A DNA stretch of 64,000 nt from NCBI GenBank assembly GCA_000827495.1, contig KN817528.1:610554-674553 (forward strand), read 5' to 3'. Below, in pieces: positions 10,287 through 21,558 of this stretch; the stretch's first letter is position 1, and each line of letters begins with the position of its first letter. The notes beneath the pieces are model-generated. The model was not told the origin of the DNA. It made no database searches and saw only the letters and a program-made list of their open reading frames with translations. This DNA comes from Hypholoma sublateritium FD-334 SS-4 (taxonomy: Eukaryota > Basidiomycota > Agaricomycetes > Agaricales > Strophariaceae). The position numbers and the translations under genes were made by a program.

Positions 10287-11680
10287 CCCACCCACCCTCT
10301 TTCCTTCAGTGTCTGGTATAGCTGGTTTGATCTTCGGCATTCATATGTCGCAAACCGCTTTTTTCCAGACGCTCAGGTTTTCTCGGGCTCCCGGCTTTCA
10401 ACTCGGAAATTTCCGATTGAAAGACCAATCATCTCAGGACCTTGTGCGAATTGGTCATCCATTCGGCACAGTCCCGGAAATTGCCCTTCCGAACATGTGC
10501 CATCAGCAGGCCAAGTTCAAAGGGAATCTCCTCGAAATTTTGCGGAGCCGCGAAAACCCAGGCACAACACGAGAAAACTGTAATGGTTATCTCGTGACTC
10601 CTTCCTTTCTATGAATATTATATCTATGGAAATTTATAGCAAAATTTAAAGATATAATATTCTTCCTTCACATCTGGGCAATGACAGCCCAACTTATTTT
10701 ATCCTTGCTTTATCGATGTTTTGACTGTTGAGAGCCTGCGGAGTCACAGTCATGGTAAGGGATTATTCAGGCTGTAGAATATCTTCAAATATAATCATGA
10801 CTACTATACTAATAAAATCAATCTGTCAGGCCCTGTGACCTGTGACCAGATTGACGAAATTATAGTTTAGTCAATGCTCAGAATTGGCTGTGACCTCACA
10901 AAAAATATGGCATGTCAAGATTTTTTTTCTAGAAAATACCTTACCAAACTNGCAAATTTTTCATTTAAAACAGAGAAAAAAAATCCAGAAAATTGGTCAC
11001 ATTTTATCATTTCGTCAACAGTCCTAAATTCATGGGACACCTGTGACATTTCGTCAAATTTGGAAGGCCTGTGACCTGGGACAGACGAATTGATTATATT
11101 AGTACAGTACCATCAAGACCTTCAGCTTTGAAATTATGTTAAATTCCGCAAACACTGACAGGTTCGGTAAATTTTTGCACCACAGTATTCAATGCCATGT
11201 TAAAGTGGTAAGAAATATCCAAATCTACAAGTGCGCATGTCTATCCCGAGTCTAAACTCTGCACTTTGTCCAACCTACCTGCATGCAATGTGCATATTCA
11301 TTTAAATACTTGCATCAAGATTCTAACTATAATTTTCAGTATTTGTCTTAGAAACAGCTTAGTTTAATGTGTGAAATTTGCCAAGCTTCATGGAATCAGA
11401 CTTTGTGGACTGCACACAATAATATCAATGTGTGATATACTAATATTACATGAGGTGAGTTGGAGACAGATTATTTACTTATCTTGTTGATTCAATATGA
11501 TTTCAATGGCATAGAAAGTAAAATAGACAAGAACTGAAGGTATTTATATTTTTTGACAGGTACAACAAACAGTGAGTCTACGAGAAAATTGTAAGTACAC
11601 CAGAAGTGAAGAATCTGGTACCCAACTACTAAGTAACTAGCACGTACAACTTGCGTACAATAAAAAACTTTTCAGGACAT
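10287..11680. other. AT-rich spacer with no convincing gene
   Basis: Contains one ambiguous base (N at 10951), the MITE-like block, and an ORF at 10309-10614 with no recognisable family. No coherent splice pattern was found. Confidence 0.5.
10803..11108. mobile_element. Possible MITE with about 25-bp imperfect terminal inverted repeats
   Basis: The left end (10803-10827) and the reverse complement of the right end (11080-11108) share ACTrTACTAATAwAATCAAT followed by CTGTC, with a 3-nt gap. Inner copies of CTGTGACC and GACGAAAT also recur in inverted orientation. The block is about 306 bp, has no ORF and is AT-rich, as expected of a MITE. I cannot define a target duplication larger than TA. 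Confidence 0.5.
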
Positions 11681-12988
11681 TTATAATCCGAGTGCATCCC
11701 GAGCCCTAAATATTCCCCTAGATTTGTAGAAAATCTCATCGTCGTTCGAAGAAAAAGAGGCGAAATGATTGCGGATGAAGGACTGCAAGAGCGGCCTCAT
11801 ATTTTTGGGACTGAAATCTTTCATGGTACGTACGACCAGTAAGATCCTCTCCAAGTGTGGCCAATTACTTCTGTTATTGAGTAGTTTGTCAAGCTTCTTT
11901 TCCGCGTTGGTGAAGCCACCCATATGAATATCTGTGGAGCACAAAGGAAAATCCCTCATCCAGAGGATCAATTCCTCAGCGCAGCTGAAGATACTAGACC
12001 TTCCAAGAAGGTTTGTCAAAACACCAAGGATCATGGAAAGGTGGAATCCACGATTGATGCACAAAATCAGCCTCCTGGGCTTTGCCGGGGACACGGCCGT
12101 GAGTTCGTGCACTGTGCTCGTCAGGTGTTCAGCCCAGTCGACTAAAATGATACGCGCAGCCTACGTCAGCGTAGAATAGATACCAGGATCCGTGAGCCAT
12201 TTACCTTCTAACTCTAATGTAGAGAGTTGGCCAGCCACTCCGAGGAGCTTGTATAGGGTGTTCGTATAAGAATCATCGCTGAATTTGGCGTAAATGTGAA
12301 GGTGTTTGAGGGCACCGAAGTTAAATATGGGCGTTCCTGCTGCAGTCGTAGCGTCCAAAAGGGTGTTTGTTGCGACAAGGTTTCCCTGGGAGATTGAATA
12401 ACCTCCAACACTTTTTACGGGAGCATTCATGGGACGCTCATTGGTGTTTGCGATTTTGACGCTGCACTGGCAGAGATTAAGATGGCGCAATCTATTGCCG
12501 AGTCCGGTGAAACATGACAGTGGGATGTCTTCTATGCTCCGCAAAGTGAGCGAAGTGAGAGTCGCACTCTGAATAAGCCTTGAAATAATTTTGCGCATCT
12601 CGGGCTGAATGACGGACCAGTGGACTTTGGTATCCACGAAATATATCTCGACTGATTGTAGGAGCGTGAAGGAGTTGACCATGTTAGAGAAATGTACGAA
12701 GGCTTCGGTGTCCGATTTGAGCCCGACAACAACGGCACTGAGCTTGAGATGGCGAACGCACATTGCTATCTCTGTCGGAGAGCGCTGCAGGGCATTGTGG
12801 AATCTATGAAAGTCGGCTACATATAGCAGGCAAATGGAGAAGAAAATGTGTCTCCTGCAGAGAGAAGCCATCGATTCACAGGTTAGAGCACACTTCCTGA
12901 TGGCTGAGAGATCTGGGGTATCATAGGCTAGACAATCGACAATAAGCCCAAGGACCTCCAGAGGAAGTTTCGGGGAGGATTTTTGCAT
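11681..12988 (-). CDS. F-box-like protein, paralog 1
   Basis: Two exons: 12988-12205 and 12141-11681, with an intron ending in a clean TTTTAG acceptor. The product has 414 residues. The N-terminus carries an F-box-like start (LPLEVLGLIVDCLA, then CALTCESMASLCRRHIF), the usual substrate-receptor signature linking SCF ubiquitin ligases to Skp1. The rest is leucine-rich with LRR-like strands (TSLTLRSIEDIPLSCFTGL, LRHLNLCQCSV, LSTLELE). It is a divergent paralog of the genes at 17688, 19441 and 21559. A closer acceptor at TACGTAG would break the frame, so I chose the one at 12142. The target is unknown. Confidence 0.75.
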
Positions 12989-13225
12989 GGTTGGAAAGGA
13001 CGATGGTAGGAAAAGCTGATATTCTTGATCAGGAGCCTCTTGAGAGTTGACGTTGACGCTGAACGCTGAACGCTGGAAACGTGAGTTACGCTTGAGTTAC
13101 GCAGTCATATTTAAGTTCAAGGTGTGCGCAAGGTGTGCGAACTTCGAAGTGGCACGAATAAAATAGACACGCTCACGTTCGAATTTCGGCTACCACGTCT
13201 TGATCTCATCTCTCATCCGCAAACT

Positions 13226-14125
13226 ATGAGTACGTTTGAACCATCCAAGCTCGGGACAAAAGAGCAGTACGGCGGAATAACCTCCGTCGAAACAGAAATC
13301 TACTAACTTCCTCCTAAGCTGGGATCATGTGTATGAAGAAGAGCTCGAAAACTTCGAAGAGATCGGCGACGAAGGGGAAATCTGGTAAGCGAGCGTCATT
13401 CGCAACTCGTAAAACTGCTAACCTAGAATACAACCAGGTTCGGAGCGGAGAGTGTAGAAAAAATGGTCGACTGGACCCTTCAGAACGTGTCACCGTCGGC
13501 CGACGCGTCGATACTAGAGATCGGAAGCGGAAACGGGACGCTGCTATTTGGCCTTCTCGAAGCCGGATACAAAGCGTCGACGCTGCATGGAATCGATTAC
13601 AGCGCAGGGGCTGTAAAGCTCGCCAAAGAAATTGCTCTAACACACGACGGATCAGATATCACCTTTAGCGAATGCGATTTTCTCAATGACGAGCCTCAAG
13701 CGCCTCAAGATGCCCCGGACGACCGCAAGGATGTTTGGCACCTCCTGCTCGATAAAGGAACGTACGACGCGATTGCCTTGGGAGAGAGGGATGATAAAGG
13801 AAGACTACCGACGTGGAACTATCCCAGTCGAGTGGCGAGGTTGCTGGAGCCCGGAGGCTATTTCCTGATCACTTGTATGTGGCCTCAAAGATCTGATACA
13901 TACCGAAAGATTCACAACCCAATAGCATGCAATTTCACGGAAGATGAGCTGAAAACTGCATTCATCACCGAGGGTACAGACTTGGTTTACCAGTAAGCTG
14001 CAAGCACCCCAGTCATCTTCTTGTATACTAACGCGCTGCTCAGCTCCCGGATACAACATCCAGTGTTTAGCTTCGGCGGGGTGACGGGAAGCAGCTGCTC
14101 AAGCGTAGCGTTCCTCAAAAAATAA
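13226..14125 (+). CDS. EFM4: EFM4-type protein-lysine N-methyltransferase (EF1A lysine methyltransferase)
   Basis: Four exons: 13226-13266, 13319-13384, 13438-13992 and 14044-14125; 247 residues. Intron 1 contains a textbook branch site, TACTAAC. The N-terminal motif SKLGTKEHWDHVYEEEL is the family hallmark. The SAM-binding motif I is ILEIGSGNGTLLFGL, followed by GIDYSAGAV, and the C-terminus ends VFSFGGVTGSS...SSVAFLKK. The yeast and human relatives (Efm4, METTL10/EEF1AKMT2) methylate elongation factor 1A in the cytosol. It is divergent from F-box paralog 1 (237 bp between ATGs) and convergent with SGD1, with 16 bp between the stop codons. Confidence 0.93.
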
Positions 14126-14141
14126 TCGCCTAGATTTTACT

Positions 14142-17100
14142 CTACGGCAAAGGCATCGAATCCACGGCTGTGCGCAGTGTGTCTATCGCCACACCAGCCG
14201 CCCAACGGACAAATTTGGCAAATTCACCGTCAACGCCTGACCTATCCTTGGCCATCGTCGTCATGAAATAAACAAGCCCCATGGCTAGAGCCTGTACTCG
14301 AGTAGCCTTAACGAAGATCTCCTCAATCGCGGTCCGGCTGCGAGTGAAGGTCATCCCGCTCAAGTCCGTATTGACTATTGGGATCGACCTTTGGCTGTTG
14401 ACAAAGATGTAGGAGAATAACTCTCGGAGGAACTCTTGAGTTTTCGGTTTAAGAGCTGTGAAGTCCACGGGCTATATGACAATCAGAACTGTTTATTCGT
14501 AGTTTGGAAGAAATTTCACCTTCAGGATTAGTAGAGTAACGCAATCTTTGGCAATCCACCATGCATATGCTCTCGCAACATTTTGCAGGCGACTATCGGA
14601 TATACTTATAAGTTCAAAGTCGTCGTTTTCATCCACATTCGTGATGACAGCGGCGCCGCCAACAGTCTTCTCGCCAAGATCCCGAAGGAAATCCCACAGA
14701 CTGAACTGGAGTGTGATCTTGTATGAATGGGAGGTGCGGCAGAGCTGCTGGCAGACCAGAGTGTAATAGGGATTATACAATCTTTCCTGAACAGATTTTA
14801 GTCGCCAGTGATGATAAGCACGAAAGGGACTTACATTTCCGCAGCAATGGAGCAGCACGCGAATGATTTCGCGTTGCTGAACTTCGGTAAGCTTTAATTG
14901 AGACAACCTCTCGCAAGCGTCAACATAGTCCTGGGAGATAAAACAAGGTCAGATGAAATAGTAAGCAGGAAATCGTCGGTGACATACGTCACTACTCATT
15001 AGGACAACAAATATACCGCGACGAATATCGGTGTTCATGCCGTGCGTACGGGCCAATTTGAGCAGATCGGCGGATTCACTTGAGGCCACTTCCACCTCCA
15101 CTTTTTGAGCCACGGGCTTGCTAAACTCTGCTTGCTTGTCGACCAAAGGGTCTCCACCCCATGCCGCACCAACAAGCCACCATTTCCCCTTCGTTTCCGC
15201 TGAGTGGAGATCCTCGAGCGATACACGCAGTGGTTCATGGGCGAGTACTAACAAAAGAATGAGCAAGTGTCCTCCTGGTATATGTAATACGTAGGACTTA
15301 CCGTGTCGAGATTTTGTTAGGTTAGTTAAGAATTTCTTCATCCGTTCCACAGCGGCACCTCCTTGGTTTTGAGTAGCGTTCCTTTTCAACTTGTTGTTTT
15401 TCAAGTTGGTTAAGGTCTCAATCATGAACCGAGTGCGAGAGCTTGGAAAACAATGAGCGCATTCCGTATATAAAGCAGATATCCAACGCACCTGGGCTCG
15501 TCGTTGTTAGTTGATACTCTACTTTGCACGATCTGGATAATGTCCTTCAGGGCCGATGGGTCATCTTGCCTCAGTTGATGCCCGGAATCTTTGAAGAACA
15601 TTCTATGAGCAACAGTCATACACTTTAGGTAGATATGACTTACTGCGAACAATCTTGAGAAGTAGCTCGACATTGAACTCCGTCAAGTCTCCATTCAGAA
15701 GTGACCGAATGATATCAAAAACAAGGACGGATGAGACAACCTGAAAGTTGTAGAGTTCCGATATCAGGACAAGCAAATTCGAACACTCTTTGCCATCTTG
15801 TTCTGTCACATTCACTGCTGATGACATGTTCCCGTACTGCTGCTCATAAGCAAGAACAGTCGTTTGCACAAAATGAGCAGCTATCCGGAAGGTAAATGTG
15901 TCGTCGCATAGTATCGTGACCCGGGCTCACCAAATTCAATTCCGACAACCTTGTGCAAACTGCCGACAAATGCGGCATATAGAACAACGTAAGAATCCAA
16001 CAACGACGAATGCGAGGATATACCATCGATTATCAGTGTTGTAAGAGTAGATGTGACATCTAATGACACGTAAGTTACAGACAAGATAGTCTTTTTCGGC
16101 GACGATCTTCATACCATTTCTGCGGTATTCTCTGTAAACTTCTTCACAGCTGTCAACAATGGAGCTGATGTTCTGCTCGCTCATACTAGAAAGAATCAGC
16201 AGAGTTCTGGAGCTGTAGAACGCTAGATATATACCGATTCAATAATCCTTTCAGCTGTCTTGTCAGCTTCTGGATCGACTCCGTATTTTTATCTTGTGCT
16301 TTCCTCAGATGCGGGGGTACGTATGCACCTATAGAATTTAGTCCGGTAATTCTAGTCGATCTTTGCGAAGGTCGGCTAACCTGTGAGAGTAGGCTTGGTC
16401 GTTTCTGTCTTTTCTTCGTTACTTATTTCGGCAGCGGTTTCATCATCCGGTTCAGACCCAACATGTGCAATTCCGTGCCATTCTTCCTCGGAATCGTTTT
16501 CCTCAGAAGAATCATGCTCCGACTCGTCCTCAGCCTGACTTGATTCCGAGTCAACTTGAGGTGGATACTTAATAGAAACGAAGCCGCATTAAGGTATGCT
16601 CGGTGGCTGCGAGATAAATAGATATACCTGCGTTTTTGGAGCCACAAAGGAGTCGGCCCAGTCCATTAGGTCTGTAACAATTCGTCAAATGGGCGCTTAT
16701 TCTTTGATATATTAAATTACGCACCGTCCAACCCATCCTCCTCCTCTTTTTTGTTCTTTCGTTTGCCGGGCTTTCCCATCCCAAGTTGGGCTTCCAGATA
16801 CGCAATATAGGCATCCTCTTTCTGCTCTTGTGCGTCTTTCGGCAACGGAGCCGACGATTTCTGATGAGACCTTTCAGGGACTACAGGGATTTTTCTTGCT
16901 GGCTTCTTCGAAGCAAGTTGAAGGACAGTTTTCTGGTTGAATGGAATTACGGTGGGTGTTTTTGGGTTGGCTTGGGGTGCTGGAGGAGTGTTCACTGACT
17001 GCTTCGATGCCAAGGGTTCTGTCGCGTCACATTGGCGAGATTTTTTGCGCTGAGGCGAATCGGCGTGTTCTGCGTCCGCCCCTCGTTTCCGGGTGTTGAG

Positions 17101-17336
17101 ATTCTGCGAGAAGTGTTCTGCTTTCTTTAATTTTTGAGCGTTACGATCCTGTTTTCGCGCCTCCTTCCGCGAGCCTGGGCGTTGATGACGGTTATTCTGT
17201 GGATGGTTGTTGGCTGAATGATTTTCAGTGTTTCCGACGGAGTTCAGGCCATAAATTGCTCACCAGTCGCGTCTTCGATCTGCTGTTGGAGACTCTGCGG
17301 CAGGCGGGTGGTAGACGTTTTCTTCCGAATTGCCAT
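14142..17336 (-). CDS. SGD1: SGD1/NOM1 nucleolar protein with MIF4G and MA3 domains
   Basis: A multi-exon gene starting at 17336 and ending at 14142. Early exons are 17336-17264, 17174-16725, 16671-16628, 16567-16381 and 16328-16235. The N-terminus is basic with a coiled, Lys/Glu-rich tract (MAIRKKTSTTRLPQSL..., KEARKQDRNAQ), then an acidic Ser/Glu region, then AYVPPHLRKAQ, which directly precedes the MIF4G domain in this family. The MIF4G part includes LLDSYVVLYAAFVGSLHKVV. The MA3 part includes TDIRRGIFVVLMSSDDYVDA and LWDFLRDLGE. In yeast Sgd1 acts in 40S ribosome biogenesis in the nucleolus. The 3' end overlaps the probable 3' UTR of EFM4. I did not fix every exon of the 3' half base by base. 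Confidence 0.9.
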
Positions 17337-17687
17337 AGTCAAACTTATCGGTCTGAGTACCTATCCAGAGAGATAGATAGGATGCAATATGTACAAAGAA
17401 ACGAGCGTAAGGCGCGTGAAGCTGTCAAATTGCTGTGGCAGCTTTCTCATAGTCGATTTGATCTGATTACGTATTAACTTGATGAGGGCCGGCCACATCT
17501 GCCGAAGAGCTCTTGCAGGCTCTTGCTCAGCTCTTGCTCGCACCGCAAGCGCACCGGCAACACTTGTTCCCTTCACCCGTTTCAGCCCGTCTCCTTCACA
17601 CCTTTTCCCGGACGAAATAACAGAAACCATAGATTCGGGCGTCAGGATCCCTTTTCATTACATCGTAGCATTCCTAGTCATGCAGAT

Positions 17688-19094
17688 ATGTCCTCCAACT
17701 TGCCTCCAACGCTCCCTCTGGAAATCATCGGGCTCATTGTCGATATTCTCGCATCTGACGACGTTCCAGACCTCCAGTCCGTTAAGACATGCGCTTTGAC
17801 TTGCAAAGCAGTTCTTCCTTTCTGCAGAGTGCATATATTTGCATCCATTTCATTGGTCTTCATATCCGACTTTCTCGGATTCTTCAATGCTCTGGAGCAT
17901 TCCCCAGACATTGCAACGTGCGTTCGCCACCTTGAGCTCGGAGAAGCTGTTGTCAAGTGCGACAGCGAGACGGAATTAGTGCTTTCCGGCACAGAGAGCT
18001 TCGCGCGTTTTGCCCAGATGATCAATACGTTCACCGTGTTGGAATCCGTCGAGATACTGCAGATACAATACGGGACCATCAGAACCTACTGGAACGAAAT
18101 TCAACCCGATATGCAGAACGTTATCGCCATGCTTATACAGGCTCCAACTCTCAAATGGCTCACCCTACGAAAGCTAGCCGGCTTGCCTGTAACATGCCTT
18201 ACTGGACTCAGAGATAATCTCCGCCACCTTCACCTTTACAGCGTCTCGATTGAAAACGTGGATAGGCGTCCTGAATTGGCCCCTGCCAGACCGATTCATC
18301 TTGAGAGATACTCAATCAACCAAAAGTGTTTTTTAGCTACTAACATCCTTTTGGAGGCCACAAGTGCATCAGGCTCACCCATATTTGAATTCGGCAACCT
18401 GAAACACCTTCGCATTCATTCCAAACGAGATATTGGTGTTGCGGACGAGGCTTTTTTATACAAGCTCCTTGAAACGGCTGGCCAGCTATCAACTTTGGAG
18501 TTAGAAGGTGAATAATTTTATGGTAAGATCCTCTTTGTGCACTAAACTAACGTATTGTGGGTGATTGTCATAGGTGACTCAGTTCGCACCCTCGTGAAGA
18601 CGAGCAGACTCATCTCTGCACGGCACAAAATTCCCCAGACAGTGGTTCTCTGCTTCTCCGACGTTTTCGGCTCTGGAACCATTGTGGAAGCTTTGCTAAA
18701 CCTTGGCGAAAATGTTCTGGGTGCCGCTAAAGAGCTGATAATCTATGTGAAGGGATGGGGTTGGGCCCTGGGCGAAATTGACAATTGCTCCAGAACAGGG
18801 GAAAGACTCGACGAGCTCCTTACCAACAAGAGGGCATGGCCGCACTTGAAAGCGGTTAAATTGGACATGCAGACAACTGCGTGGAATAGACTTCGATGCG
18901 ATGGCGACAGCTTGGAAGACGTACGAACACTGTCGCAATCCTTTATCCATACACATTTTCCTGCTTTATCTTCGAGCACCAGTATCTCCTTCAGCTTCGC
19001 TACTCACCTGCATGTGGCGGAATATGTCTCGGGGCCCGCGCATGTGCGTACTGCTACTAATATGTTCATTTCTGAATATGTCAGCATTACTTAG
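17688..19094 (+). CDS. F-box-like protein, paralog 2
   Basis: Exons 17688-18507 and 18574-19094 (phase 1, split Gly codon); 446 residues. F-box-like N-terminus LPLEIIGLIVDILAS then CALTCKAVLPFCRVHIF; leucine-rich middle; conserved second exon with IIYVKGWGWALGE and NKRAWPHLKAVKL. It is very close to the gene at 21559, and both exons and the intron position are shared. Compared with that gene, an 11-nt insertion just after the start region shifts the frame. The first ATG (17680, homologous to the start used at 21559) is therefore out of frame, and translation must use the ATG at 17688. The upstream block (about 17605-17680) is also duplicated before the 21559 gene. Confidence 0.8.
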
Positions 19095-19440
19095 TTTCCC
19101 AGCTGAGTCTATGCCAGTCAGCCAATTTCACGCCCCTTTGCTCCCCAAAGCACATTCCATGCACCGTGCGGATGCCGCAGGCCGATCCCACAACGCACGC
19201 CCGCTCCGCCATAATGCAATGCACGAGATCTATGCATGCGTTGTTGCCAGTACATACACCTCGGATCCACACGCCGCAGGCAGGCGCGCCGACAGTGTGC
19301 GAATTATCACCGGCAACATTCTGCCGCAGAGTCATCGACCAACCGAACCCGGGCCCTCCTGCTGGCAGCGACAGCAACAGTCTCCTTCGTCTGTCCGACT
19401 TCGTTATCATCTCCCGTCACTTCCCTATCACGCACTCAAT
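19095..19440. promoter_or_regulatory. Duplicated promoter segment of F-box paralog 3
   Basis: Segment 19297-19380 (CACCGGCAACAT, CTGCCGCAGxGTCATC, CCTCCTGCTG) recurs at 21366-21450 before paralog 4. The block CCCGTCACTxCCCTATCACG just before the paralog 3 start recurs at 23049. The duplications therefore included upstream DNA. Confidence 0.55.
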
Positions 19441-20820
19441 ATGCACCGGGACCTCGCACTCCCCTTCGATGTCCTAGACGCTATCGTCGATACTCTCGCA
19501 GTCGATGACACTCCAATGTTCACCAATCTCAAGCCATTCTCTCTGACATGCAAATCACTGCTGCATAGCTGCAGAAAACACATCTTCAAGACCATTATCA
19601 TTGGTCTTCCGATTCCGACGGAAGGTACCATAGAAGACGAGCCAGACGATAATTGGTCGAAACGCGATTCGAAGTCCGGAGTGATTCCACCTTCGCGTCT
19701 CTGCCGGCTGATGTCCGCGCAGCCACAGCTCTCTGAATACGTCAGGGACTTCAAATATGGCATCAACGGCGATCCATCGACATATTCCGCCGCGAATCCG
19801 GATATTTCTCCAGTTCTGCGACGGTTCACCCTGCTCCAATCCCTTACGCTAGGTGTCGAACACGGCTCGGGGCATGATGGTATGGTAAAGTGGGCCGACA
19901 TCCCACGCCCCATCCAGGATTCAGTCCGCTTTCTCATCCGGCTTCAGACACTTACTTCGCTCACCCTACGAAATCAGATAATTCCTCTGTTTCAAATCAA
20001 AATCGCAGCTAATTTACACTGTCTTCATATCTACAATGTTGTTTTTGAGGAGGAGAATGGCTCCATCAACCTTCCAGATTGTACCCAGCCGCTTTCCTTG
20101 CATGAATACTCCACTGGAAATATATGCGCCGACATAACAAGCACAGTTCTCAACGCGAGGTTGCCCGACAATCGTTACATCTTTGACTTCAGTGAGCTTT
20201 GGCATCTTCGGGCAGAAGTTTATGCTTTTCCCGACCACTTGGATGCAGTGGATGATGTGATCAGCAGGACGACACAGTTAAAAACGCTCTCCTTACTAAG
20301 TGAAGGGCTCTTCTAGATTGCGTTTGTCAGAACGTTAACGTATCTCGTCATAGTGCATACCGCCCGTGGGTCCTTTGCGCCGTTCTTCGGAATCAAAGGC
20401 CTCGCCGCGTCCCTCAATACACTCACGCGGATTGCAATACACCGTCGCTCCCCCCTCTCGGTCAGATGGTCGATCCCGCCGCTCTTTGGGATCTACACTG
20501 GGTTCCGCGCGATACGCCGTACCCCCAATATGCTGGAAGAAATAGTGCTCACACAGCGGCTCTGCTTCGACGCCCTCTGCGACCCCAGAGACTCAGACCT
20601 GAGAAAGCTTGACGCGGTCCTGGGCTCTGCTGCGTGGCCATGCCTCAGGAAAGTGTGCATCATATTCTACACCAATTCTCAGGCCAGCGGCGGGGACCAC
20701 GACGACCCGGATATGCGCGATGTTGAGACGGTGCTGCGCCAGCACCATTTCCCGACTCTGTCGTCCAGCGGAACGGTGTCATTCAGCATTACCATCAGCA
20801 GAAACTTAATAATACTTTGA
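19441..20820 (+). CDS. F-box-like protein, paralog 3 (divergent)
   Basis: Exon 1 is 19441-20299 and exon 2 is 20354-20820; 441 residues. The N-terminus is F-box-like (LALPFDVLDAIVDTLAV, then SLTCKSLLHSCRKHIF), followed by LRR-like strands (LTSLTLRNQ, LHCLHIYNVV, LKTLSLL). The donor used by the other paralogs (GAAG|GTAAG) is mutated to GAAGGGCTC. The nearest usable donor is 8 nt earlier (A|GTGAAG), and the frame then joins correctly through ATG. The homology to its neighbours is clear at both ends but low in the middle, so this copy is older or faster-evolving. Confidence 0.72.
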
Positions 20821-21558
20821 ATTTGCTGCTGCTTGTCCGGCTTCACTGGATTTTTTTTCGTCGTGTTAAGCTGTGGCTCACGGTGATTTCCTTGTATACA
20901 TAGGATAAGGATGCACCCCGCTCTCAGCCACCGCGCGCGACCGCGGAGCTGAAATTGGGGAATAGATATTATCATATTCCGCTCTAGACTAGGGCGCCGG
21001 TCGCAATATCAGGAGAGCGGAATCGACATGTAAGGCCCCAGTAAAGGGGCGGGCGGCGGGCGGCGGGCGGCGGCAAGGGTGCGTCTTCGTCGCGGGCGCG
21101 CCGACCGCCTTCGCTCGCGCACGCTGCCTTTATTCATGTGCGTGCGAACGTCTGGAGCACCGGCCGCACGGCGCTCATGGATGATGCGCGCGTGCATTCA
21201 AGCCCAGTTCCACGCATAGATCACCAGGCCTCGAACCTCGTCGCTCGGCGTTCATGTGGCAGGCGAGAGCGACTGCAGTCTGCGGCATGCTGCGCGCTCA
21301 AAAAAATGCCATTTATTACGCGCCGTGGCCGCGGCCAGTGCCGCATGCGACGTTGATGCGACGTCGGGGTGCGAATCACCGGCAACATCCTGCCGCAGGG
21401 TCATCATTCGACCAGCCGAACCCTCCTGCTGCCAACGACAACATTAAAAGTAGTTTTCTTCGCCTGTCCGACATCACACATGCTTTCAGAGACCAAATAA
21501 CAGAAACCACCGATTTCGGACTTCAAGGCTCGCTTTTCGTTACGTAGCGCTCCCAACC
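20821..21558. other. GC-rich spacer and promoter of F-box paralog 4
   Basis: No gene seen. It contains a (GGGCGGC)n-like run at about 21048-21074 and the duplicated promoter blocks 21366-21450 and 21490-21558. Confidence 0.5.

Noticed and set aside
13060..13080. Short GACGCTGAACGCTGAACGCTGG repeat in the F-box 1/EFM4 divergent promoter
   Set aside because: Only two to three units; could be chance and matches no site I can name.
18901..19440. Extension of the paralog 3 ORF upstream to 18901
   Set aside because: This frame overlaps the second exon of paralog 2. The F-box-like part begins at the ATG at 19441, matching the start position in the paralogs.
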